Source: Branchiostoma floridae | Lineage: Eukaryota; Chordata; Leptocardii; Amphioxiformes; Branchiostomatidae | Length of the DNA stretch: 55,000 bases | Direction: 5' to 3' | NCBI RefSeq assembly: GCF_000003815.2 | Contig: NC_049986.1 | Location: forward strand, 4,346,400-4,401,399 | Shown: piece after piece, positions 12,301 to 24,300 of the stretch | Position numbering within the stretch: position 1 is the first letter of the stretch | Layout: each line of letters begins with the position of its first letter | Program-made: the position numbers and the translations under genes | Notes under the pieces: model-generated | Told to the model about the DNA's origin: nothing | The model's input: only the letters and a program-made list of their open reading frames with translations | Databases searched by the model: none

Positions 12301-15300
12301 CAACATGTTCATATTTTCTCATTAATTATGCAAATGAGGTCATCATTTGCATAATTGATATCTGTCGACATTTCTCTCCTTCCCAGCTACATATGTGACA
12401 AGTTTGAAAGTCCTATCATGGAATGTAGTGGATTTATAATTTTTCCTCATTAATTATGCAAATTAGTTGCTGATTTGCATAATTAGCATACCATTATGTA
12501 AGTCATCACTCATTCTATCTACATACCAAAAATCATGACGATCCGTCAACACGTTGTAGAGTTATTCTCATCCAAAGTTTGAAAGGAAACCGGCGCCTGC
12601 AGTTCCAAAAAAGCCGCTAGGGGGCCCAAACTCACAGCACTTACTCTCTGCCTCAAGGGCTATCTACCACTCAAAAATCATGATCACAGCATGTCCAGAA
12701 CACGAGATATCAAAAATTGAGGTTCTGCTGCAGTACCTTAGCAAGCCGCTAGGGGGCCCATTATCGAACTTGACCTTCGTTTTCCCGACCCCTACCCACC
12801 TACTAAATATTATTGGGATCCATCCAAGACTTCTTGAGTTATGCTGTTAACAGACAGACACACACACAGACTCACAAGCCCAAAACATAACCTTAGCCAT
12901 TCTGGCAAAGGTAATTACCTTCCAAATGTACTGTGGCCGGCACGTACACTGCGCAAAACCACACAGAAGGAAAGGTCGGACCGAAAAGGCAGCGTGGTTG
13001 AAAAAGGACATTCTCGGCCGGAATATGGCCAATGTCCCCTCAATCATTGAACGATTTTTAGTAATCGATCAGGTGCCGTTTTGCTGTTACGAATCAACAG
13101 TCATGAATTGGATAGAAACGGGCAGATACCACAATATAGCCCGTAACCAATGGTTTCGTCCATTTTTTCAAAAACAAATTGAAAATGAATCCCACCTTTT
13201 CACGGAATATCCTACACATAATGTTTGGCACATTTCTTTCCTTAGTTCAACACAAAAACAGGCAAATACATAATAAAAGAGCCGAATCCCAAGATTCACC
13301 CTGATTGCATTTATACTTTTTCATATGAGTTTTGTAGCTATGTTGTTTACCTTATTATGGATTTACTTATGCTAGTTTTATTGCTTGATGAGTAGAATTG
13401 TAAGTTTTTCTTGTAGTTCTGTAGTTGACCATTTGCCTGGGTACCATCCGGTATTTCTACCGGGGCTCATTACTAGGGTAGCGAGTGTAAGGAGCCCCGG
13501 TAGAAATAGGACCCAGTCTAGTTGACCATCGCTGTTCGTTTTGTTGTTTTAGTAAAGCTTCTATACTATTCTATACCATTCTTTGCTATGGAATTAAAAA
13601 CTAACGTATCAACTATCAACTATCCAATACTAAGAGATAGCAAATAAAGTATTACCTGTAAAAGTTCTCCAGAGCCATTGTGCCACCCCTACTGACTTGT
13701 AGTACACGGCGCACTCCCTCCTGTATCCGAACACGGCTTGACTGATGTAGTGGGTTCCGTACTTCTCCATGACGTGTATGAAGTCAGATCTGGGACTGGC
13801 GGCAGTCAGTCTGCCTAGAGCAGCTTTTATATCTGTCAACAAAGTTACATTTAGGCACTGTATCAAAAAATGCGTACTATTATAAATTCATGACCAAATG
13901 TTGGGGCACAAAACAAATTCGAAACAAATTTGGCATACTAATCTACTTTGATAGAGATTCTGTCAAACATATAGTTGTCATACTATTTGTACACATAAAT
14001 GTTATTTATAGTGACGTTGTAGTTAAAGTTCTGTCCCACCTTTTATGCATTTTCGAATTCCGCCGTATCCTTTTCAGTTTGCCTTTCAATCCGTGGTCTA
14101 CGTTAGCATCAGTTCTCAGTGTTCCCTACGTCTGCGCCGTTTGTGTATCACTTTTGTGAAATGCAACATGAAATTTAAAAAAAAAAGAGTTTTCTCCTCC
14201 TGTTTTAACTCACCTGTTGTCAGCGTCTTATGTCTTAAGTAGACTCGATACTGCTCACTGTAGACAGAGAGTTCTTGGCGGAACAGGAAACCCTGGTCCT
14301 TCATCCTGCCCTCCTGTCTTAAGTATTCAGGTGTGAACGTCTTGATGTAAGGTTGACCGGACCTCACTGTGGTATGCACAGAGAGAAGGCTTGAGCACAA
14401 TACAGGAAGCATATTACTGGCCCCACAATCACAGAAATTACGTAACGCTAGTTCACCTTTATCCGTGGAGTGACCTTTATCCGTTGTCTTTATAAACAGC
14501 ACATTTAGGAGTATTAAGTCAGGCAGTGGTTTCAAATTTGGAATAATTTCAAAATGTTCCGATTTGAAACCGTCGTACATCGACTTTATGTCCCTAAATA
14601 TGTTTTTTCTTACAAACAACGAATATAGGTTACCCTCGGAAAAAGGTGAACCAGCGTTACATGTAGACCTTGAAAACTTCGGAGCAACCGCCATAACTCT
14701 ACATTTCCACAAACAGATAGATGCGCGTTTTATGGGGTTAAACGCGGTTCCGTCGTACACACGGCACGGAAGATATTGGAACTAGATGTTCTCAAGTCAC
14801 CTGTCAAAAACTATGAAAAATGGAAAGAAATTGCCAGTATCAAACCTAACTGTCCACAACAGTGTTCTCTGGAAGTTGCGGGCACACGTATCGCAGTAAA
14901 TCGCTTTACAGGGACAAAACGTACCATCAAAAATGGCAAACCAACAGGATGATATTCTATATAAATAGGGAGAACCGATTAAAGAACCAAGCATTGTTGA
15001 AAGAAACGCAACACTACATGGCCACCGTAATTGGAAAGATGTTTAAATTTGTTGACAGCACTATATTACACAGTCACTAGTTCAAGTGCGTTTAGAAAAA
15101 AATCCAGTATACAGGCGAAGGACATGCGCTATCAGTTTCCTTTAAACTGGTGTAGTATGCGGTCACTTCGTGATACTAACCGTTTGGAGAGTTTTCCTGC
15201 TGTTGGAGGCCATGTGTCACAGGTCCGGTGTAGTTTTGACAGCCCGTACGCACTGCCTCTGTAACCTCCACTTCGTCTGGTACAAGTAGCGGAGACAGGG

Positions 15301-18300
15301 AATAGCTGGTGCTGTGTGGGTGGGGTGTTGGTGGTTAACATTGCAGAAAGGTATACATTTCTGATGACATAACTGGCTATTGGCAAATCCGGAGAATTCC
15401 GTTTTGGTCAGTGTTTCTTATTTTTAAGACGACTCCGAACGGAACATAACCTGGTCAGCATTCTCTATTTGGCAACCTTGTGACATTTTTCACGACCAAT
15501 GGAGTCAAGTATAAGCCAGTATAAGCCTGAACTGATAAGCCAGTTTCTGTCTTTTTAACCGGCCTTCTGAGTTATCGCCACCAAGGGAGCGTGGTAAACT
15601 TGAAGAAAAATTCCCTGGAGCGCACTAAAGAACTGAGCGGGTAGGCTATACTCCCTTCACCGTAGAGATAGAGGCAAACCCCCGGTGCTTTGGTTACCAG
15701 GCTAAACCCACCTGTAAGTTAGCTGGAAAATCGAGGCATTGGTTATGGTCTTGGTTCTCTGGTTATAACCGTGCTGCATCTGTCTGAAGCCCAGCGGGTA
15801 GGTCTGGTGTTCGCCGGGCAGGGAACTATCAGGGTCCCCGTGTGTAGGGTTCGGCACACATTGTTTCAGCTCACATTCACCTACAAACAACATATGATGT
15901 TATTGAAGTAATTTAACTGTAATATCCAACACAAAAATTAGACTCACCCAAAGTTTCGACTGAACAGCACCAGTCTTTGTCAAGGAATGAACAATCCACT
16001 GCTGTCGTGACGTCACGTTATGCAGATAGAACACGTGGTGACTCGATAAGCAGTGGATCATACGTTGCAGGAAGTCTATGGCGCCCAATTTTTGTGTTGA
16101 ATATTACAGTTAAATTACTTCAATAATGACTTCTACCAACACAGATGAACTTTCAAGTTAACATATGATGTTAACTCGTCAACTCGAAAGATTTTCGGGG
16201 AGAGGGTATACATCGAAAACATATCTTCGATACAAAACGAAATGATAATACGATAAGAACTATATAGTATTACGGGATCTCGAGCCTTCGTCAAGTGACA
16301 TCAATCTCTCCGGCTGACGTCACGTGTATAATCATAAATATAAATGTATTTTATTATGCAAGCCACTTATACATCATATCAGTTGATCATATCTTTTCTA
16401 CCCGAATAACGCAAGCTTTACACTTACTTGAACAAAGATGCATGTTATAGCATTCCGTCACCAATTTCGTAATAACTCAGTAGTAGGTCTAACAAACTAT
16501 GATCACATTTTCTTAACTTCCGAATGCTACAAGTACGGAATTCTTGTCAATTATTTTCTGATTGATTGTGCATTTGGCGATGTGCCTCTCTTTCTCAGTT
16601 TATTGCATACATCACATGGTTTAATAGTTCTATCATTTAGAAACTTCCTCATGAACTATGCAAATTAGAGTCTGATTTCCATAGATGAAATCTAATTATT
16701 CCTGACGAAAGTAATGACGTAAAAATGATATAAACCACGCATTAGAAAACGTTGGGGTGTCTGTGTGGTGCAATAGCTAGAGCGTTCGAATCAGTAGGTC
16801 CTGAATTCGATACTCGCCATGCCCCTGCCCCCATGACGGTGGAGTGACGCCCACCGAGCCTCACGGCTTATCTGTCTAAAGGTGCCCAAAACACCTACAG
16901 ATTTGGTACTGCCAGTGTGACAACATCTGCACACTTGCCACTAAGACCCGTGAATTTTCTTTATATTGGAAAACGTACCCTGGCTTTTACAAACTTGTAG
17001 GTTCCTGCAGCATGTAGGGTTACACACACACGTCCCGTGGCCCTCCTCGGTCGTCTCACAGCGGCCTCCTGACGGGATGTTGGCGGGGTTACAGCCGCCC
17101 TCTGCTCGCCCCGTGCCGTTACACACCGGAGAGAACAGACACGTGCGACCATCTCCAGCTAACCGGTATCCTTCCCTGCAGCTATATCCGCAGCACAAGA
17201 ATAGGGTTTAAATCACGTGCTGTATCATGATACCAAGAGCATCACAAGACTCACAAGTATCGTACAAGGAAATGAACTTGTATCTACGACATCTATCGGA
17301 CAGTGTATCCTCGAACAACATATTGTAACAACAGCAATTCCAATAGCCGATTCTGGTACTCTCAATGGCGGTGGATTTGGCGCACGTACGCATGAAGTGC
17401 GTTCGAATCAGCTGCAGTCTACGGATGCCCATGTGATAATAGCAGAACCCTGTGTAATAACCTAGGTTATCGCCAGGTCAGGAGCACCCATATCGAACGT
17501 TATACCGGTCCAAGAACGCCATAGATACATGACAACTATACACCGCTTTTTCTTGTGGAAACTACCAAAACGTCAAACTGTCGAGGTTAATTTTGCATTC
17601 TCATATTTCGAAGTAAAGGTGTTAATCGTATTTCGTACTGTTGAATTTCGCTATTAACTTGAGAGCAGTGCCTTAAATATATACGCACGTGTGCAATAAA
17701 AACATTGCGTACCTGCAAGCCATGCTGACACGTGTGTAGTTACCACGAGATGTGTTGACACGAATGCACGTGTGATCACACCCTCCATCGTAACCATCCG
17801 AGCAGTCAACATCCCTGGTATGGTCATAACAGCCGGAGCCATCACTGGTCAGCTTCAGCCAAGATGGACACCGCTAGACAAAAAACGTAGGAAAAAAGGG
17901 TTCTTATAGCTAGTTTTGTCAGGGCCGGAATAAACTCTTCTGGACTCGTGGTAGCGTTGTGACAAAGACACAGTTTCACAAACTTAACATGAGGCTTTTA
18001 GGCCGAGTTATGCTACGGTTACATTTGCACCGGAGCCCGTAAGAGGGTGTAGTAAAAACAAATCCGAGGGCCCGACCGTGCCCCCAAAATAGCCCGGCCG
18101 GGTCAGTTTCTCCTATTGTGACCATAGCATAACAGGAACTTACATGTATTGATATACCATATCTTCATATGACCTACTAATGTAGTGTTTTGTAATCTAG
18201 TTTGAACTTTGTTCTACAAACAGGCTGATATATAGAACACTAGTTCGCCTTTATCCGTTGAGTAACCTATATCCGTTGTTTTTAAAACAGGGCATTTGGG

Positions 18301-21300
18301 GACATCATGTCAATGGACATCGGTTTCAAATTGCAATATTTTCAGGATATTGCAGTTTGAAATTACCACCCATCGGCTTGATGTGCCCAAATACCCTATT
18401 TTGAAAAACCACGGATATAGGTTACCCAACGGATAAAGGTGAACTGGTGTTACCTGGCATCCCGTGAACCCTTCGATAAAGTCGATTTTGCAGTCTCCGT
18501 TTTCTGTAACACCATCTCCATCATAGAGTGGTCCGAAGGAACCAACAAAGTCATCTTCATCCGTAAAGGAAAGGGCATCTAGAAGGTTTTTCCTGCAAAA
18601 TGGATTTAATCAAACATGTACGTTACTGTTATTCAGTTGTCTCGTGGCTATAGTTCCAGGATGTATTTGAAGCAATTATGCTGATACGAATAACCTCAAT
18701 GGAGGAGACTCGGAAAGCAATAGCCCCAACCCGCAAAGACTTATGACAAAATTGATCCCAACCCCAACAAATGTTCACATCACTTAAGTTCAAAACAATG
18801 TCCTGTGGAATATTCGCTTCGGACATTTGAACTGCAGTCAGCGCTCAAAAGTACGAGGGATTAAGTGCGGAAATCGACTTTCAGATATGATGCGGTGCGA
18901 TGGCCAAGTGGGCAGAGTGTTAGCCTTACAGTAATTCCAGGTAATTCCAAAGACATTGAAAATAGTACAGACTGCTTGCTTTGCTTAGCACTCAGCATTT
19001 GGTAAGGGTTGGCTCAGCATTTGGTAAGAGTTTACACACAACACTACCAGTAAATTGGTGCAAAGTTGTTTGACTCCGATGGCTTTTGAAGCGGAGATTG
19101 GCGCCCCTTCGCACTATCTTCTACACAACCAGATGTTTCATTCATTCGTAAGGGCAGTTCCGACTGGCTCACATGATGAACTGCAGCATAGGTGTCGCTG
19201 CCTTCAGGTGCGGTCCCAAACGGGGGTATTAGCGGAAGTGTTAACGTTAGATATAATGTCTCACCGTAAGGAAGGCACGCTGTCCGCTGTGTTGACAACC
19301 GGGGGTAGACACCTGTTTGAAGCGTGTACGCTCAGCTGTTCAGGTTTCACCACACGGTGCATACTGTGCCTTGTGTCTCCACTTGTGTATCTTGCGATAT
19401 GGGATGATGAGAAATATGATGAATGAATGAATACAGTCCTTTTGCTGTACATACATATTTGCCAAACCGAGTTGCAAAGACATAATTTATACGTATTGTA
19501 AAACTATCATACGTTCTGCTTCTTCTCGCCTCTTGGTAATGGTGAAATTGTGGTCCATGTTGAACAGTATCTGAAAAGTCCCATTTCTGTAGCATCGGAA
19601 CCTCTGCTACCACCCAGACGGCCATACACACTAACGGCGCAGACGGACAGACCGTTTCAGTGAGACAATCCAAATTAACAAAATGATTTAGAAAATAGAA
19701 ACCATAAGAATGTAACTTATGTACTATTCGAATTTAAGAAAAATAATCGAAACTTTACATCGAAAGCGAGAAATACTGGTCCGTCAGATCGGCCTAGCAA
19801 CAAATGTTATTTCCAGTAAGGCTAACGTCACATTTCCAAACCGGGACCCGGCCGGGCTGTTTGCGGAAACGAAAAATAGAAATGTATACGTCAAAATGTA
19901 CACAAATAATGCCCACAGCTATTCTCTTTGTGTCTTGTGTAGTGTTCTCGAAAACTGGCCGGCCGGCCCCGGTTTGGAAATGTGACGTAGGCCTTACCAG
20001 ACGGGCCCTTGCAAAAACCTGCCGAACGTAACCTTTTTTGGTCCACTCCAAGGGACATTGAGTTTTCGAGCTGGCATGTGAATAATGAAAGCGTTGTAGA
20101 ATCATCCGGAAACATATTCTCCTCATTACTGCTTCAACCATCATCATCATCATCGGCCGGCTCGTGTATTTCAGTTTGGAATAGTCAAACTGTATATGTT
20201 GGATCACTTCGTCCGAAATCTCAAAAAAAAAGCCTACCGATATTTCCAGGGCCGTAATCGGTAACACAACATATTTTCTTCACCCGTGACGTCCTTCGGT
20301 TTCATCAACGAACATACTGACAAAGAGTTACCGTTATGAGAGTAAATAATATTCAGGTAATTACGTTTCGTAGGCAAACCTGAAGACCCTGCTCACGGAT
20401 TGCTGACTCGTTCGCAAGTTGTAGGCCTTTCCGATTAAATCGTGGGGCGACAATCTGGCAAAAGCAAAAATGACAAACATTAATTTGTCTCACAACAAAA
20501 GGAGACCCAAACTCAGGATACATCAATAACTTATCCCTCCCAGCGTCTCCCTATGGTACTGCAGCAGGACTTCGGGGGGGGGGGGGAGGGGTCCATATAT
20601 TATATTCTGGACATGTTGATGATTGTCAACCCGAGATGAATTATATTTATAGTTATAGAATTTCATCATCAAGTCCTAATTTGCATAGCAGACCTTGACC
20701 GTGCCTTCCCAACGCCTACCCACATAAGAAATCATCATAATCCATTCAGATGTGCTTAAGATGGACACACACAGACACACACGCACGCACACACACACTT
20801 ACACACACACACACACACACACACACAACACATATACACACACACACAGACGCACACACACGCACGCACACACACACACATGTATACACAAACGCACACA
20901 CACGCACAAACACACACACACGCACACAAACACACACACAAACACACACACACACACACGCACAAACACACACATGCGCAACACAGGAAGGGAGGAGCTA
21001 TATGTACATGTATGAATAACAGCTTTCGGGTATCAACGCACCTGTTTTGCCCCGGCCACTCATTGCGAACACATAGGTGTGGGTACTGCTGGTCAGCCAG
21101 ATAACCGGCCATACATAAACATTTTCCTGAAAACAAAAAGGCCCATGAAGACTTGAATAGCCATACTAAATTCACAAAGTAAGTAGCCATGTGATGGAAT
21201 CACGTTGTTATTACCTTTGCCAGAATGGCTAAGGTTATGTTTTAGTCTGTGTGTGTGTCTGTGTGTGTGTGTGTTAACAGCATAACTCAAGAAGCCTTGG

Positions 21301-24300
21301 ATGGATCCCGATGATATTTGGTAGGTGGATAGGGGTCGGGAAAATGAAGGTCAAGTTCGATAATGGGCCCCCTAACGGCTTACTAAGGTACTGCAGCAGA
21401 ACCTCAATTTTTGATATCTCGTGTTCTGGACATGCTGTGGTTATGATTTTTGAGTGGTAGATAGCCCTTGGGGCAGAGAGTAAGTACTATAAGTTTGGAC
21501 CCCCTAGCGGCTTGTTTGGAACTGCAGTCGCCGATTTCCTTTCAAACTTTGGACGAGAATAACTCGAGAACGTGTTGATGGATCATCACGACTTTTGGTA
21601 TGTAGATAGCCCAAGTAACAATGTACATTATGAAATACTAATTATGCAAATCAGCAACTCATTTGCATAATTAATGAGGAAAGTTTATAAATCCGCTGCA
21701 TTTCATGATAGGACTTTCAAACTTGTCACATATATAGATGAGAAAGAGATAAAAATCAATCCATGTTAATTATGCAAATGACGACCTCATTTGCATAATT
21801 AATCATGAGAAAATATAAACGTGTTGACAGATCGTCATGATTTTTGGTATGTAGATAGCCAAAGGGAAGACTTACATGATGGAATTCTAATTATGCAAAT
21901 CGACAGCTAATTTGCATAATTAATGAGGAAAGTTTGTAAATCCACTGCATTCCTTTATAGGACTTTCAAACTTGTCACATTTGTAGCTGAGAAAGAAAGA
22001 AATATCTATACATATTAATTATGCAGATGATGATCTCATTTGCATAATTAATGGGAAAATATGAACATGTTGACGGATCGTCATAATTTTTGGTATGTAG
22101 ATATCCTAAGTAAAAACTTACATAATGAGATACTAATTCTATAAATTAACAATTTGCATAATTAATGCGGAAAGTTGATAAATCCACTGCATTCCGTGAT
22201 AGGACTTTCAAACTTGACACATATGGAACTGAGAAAGATGGCAGAGACTAAGAGGTGTATGTTTGGGTCCGGTAACGTCTTTTCTTGAACTTCAGGAGCC
22301 GGTTTAGTTTCCTACTTTGAAAGAGAATAAGTCAAGAAGGGATGAAAGGATCATCATAATTTTTGGTATGCTGATAGGTTAAGTGATGCTTGATACAATT
22401 TTATATCATTATGTAAATAGGGATCTAATTTGTATAAGCAATGGCGAAATGTTATGAACCAACTCCGGGCATATAAAATAAAATGTAATGAGTAACACAT
22501 TTATGTCTACAGACATCATTCTACATAACAAACCTGGTTTATTTGGCAAAGGTATGTGTTCGTGGAACTCTAGTTAATTATGGATTTCCCTACCAGTATC
22601 AGGGTCGCACGCGTGTTCACACATCTCGGAAGGCACGCGTTCCGCACACACATCTCGCGAGAGTTCACGAGTAGACGAGTTCACGTATCGATACACCTGG
22701 GCTGGGGTATGTCTCATCCATGGGGTGTACACTACATCACTCTCACGCTGTAAAATGAACCTTGAACCTATAGGGAGAAACGTATACGCATTTCAGACCG
22801 ATGTACCAAGTAACAAAGGTGAAATACAACATGCCTTACTGAGTCACTTAGGGCAAGATTGACAAAAATCAGAAGTAACTAGAAAGGCCGACATTTGCTT
22901 GGGTGCAAATACAGCATATTTCAGCCATACCCATTCCCACGCAACATTGGACTGTTCCAAGTCACCCCTGTGCAAAAGTGCAATATTTAAACTGTAAGTT
23001 ATCCCCAAAAGAGAACTAATATTGTGAATTGATTCCAGGTCAAAACAGAGCTTGCCCAATATGAACCGGGCCCATATGGAACAATACCACAGGAGCGCCT
23101 ATGCATAACTGATTGGCTTTTAGAATTGCGGCAGCTCCTATTTTTCCGAGAGTGAAAAAAAAACGCATCTTCCATTCAGAAGATTTTCATCATGAAATTA
23201 CATGACGCCATTCAACAATTTCCACTTCGATAACTAGGTCTAAGTACCGTCATAATCTCCTTGTGATGTGGGTACATTTATTATTGCATTGAACTTTTTT
23301 TAATCAAGTAGGGCATACGTTTTAATAATTGTCAAGCAGGTGCAGGTGTTGTGTAGTAGGAGTGTGTTGTTGTTGTTCTTTTTCAAGCTAAAAACTTCAA
23401 TCTTCTTGTTTTGTATGAGCCATTACATAAACGGAGACGTCACGAATTTTTACAAGAATTTTACCACCCTGTCGCTTCATTTCTTTCCTGAAAAATCCCA
23501 GGACCAACAAGTTAACTTGATTTGATTTTATCTATATATTTCATTTTCCTTCGAATTCTTTGTTAAGTATATGCCCTGCATACCACTGTTAAATTGTTTT
23601 ACTTTGTATGCAATCAGCCATCGGACGTAATCTTGTCTGAGTGTTGTAATTTCCTGCTCGTAGCGTGCGAGACCTGGAGGATAGGAGTTTCTACCTTGTT
23701 CGGGGGTTTCTTTTCGGAGGTCAGTGGTGATACTCTGGTACTAAGAGTGTTTTATTGGGCTCAAACTCTGGCAGTTTAAAGTTACTTACAATTTGAATGT
23801 ACAAAGTTTACGTCAAAAAAGAACAACAACAACACTAACAGTAGTTCAAGTACCTACATTTGTTTGGGAAAAAATACATGCATTCTCGCCACTGTCAAAC
23901 TTACGTATCAAAACTAAACGCAAACTGTCCAATTTTCCCGCGTTTTCTGCCAAGTAACAATTTCTCGATTGTCTCAACTAACCCCACAGTCAAATCTGCC
24001 AAAAATGATTGATAGTGCCCTGCGGAATGTTGGAAAATTCATCGACACAGACTTGTATTCTGACGTTCAATGCACGCCTACCGTCCGCTACTGCTCAAAT
24101 GACCCTGTCTGAACTCCAAATCCTCGCAAACTACAATTTCAAACCGGGCACAGGGTAACATATGGCCACTGTAAGGCTGTAATATGCATCTGTTTGTGTA
24201 TAAACGGGTTTGCAAGGCCCCGCTTATGAATATTAACTAGCATTCGCCTTTCTCGTCGCTGATTGGCTGGCGTCCATAAAGTAATTAACTCTCGCTCTCC

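Noticed and set aside
13656-13832. Reading the MACPF exon as a secreted pore-forming effector
   Set aside because: It is embedded in an astrotactin gene with two membrane segments and conserved neighbouring exons; the signature indicates fold, not lytic function.
14116-14760. 214-codon minus-strand ORF as one exon
   Set aside because: Phase, splice sites and similarity limit the exon to 14214-14366; the remainder is a MITE.
16742-16815. tRNA gene
   Set aside because: A- and B-box-like blocks are present, but the cloverleaf stems do not form and a SINE body follows.
19794-20267. 157-codon minus-strand ORF
   Set aside because: Most of it is the foldback element at 19795-20005 read through both arms.
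20746-21190. ORFs through the CA repeat, up to 144 codons
   Set aside because: Only 21042-21126 is a real exon; the rest is microsatellite read in frame.
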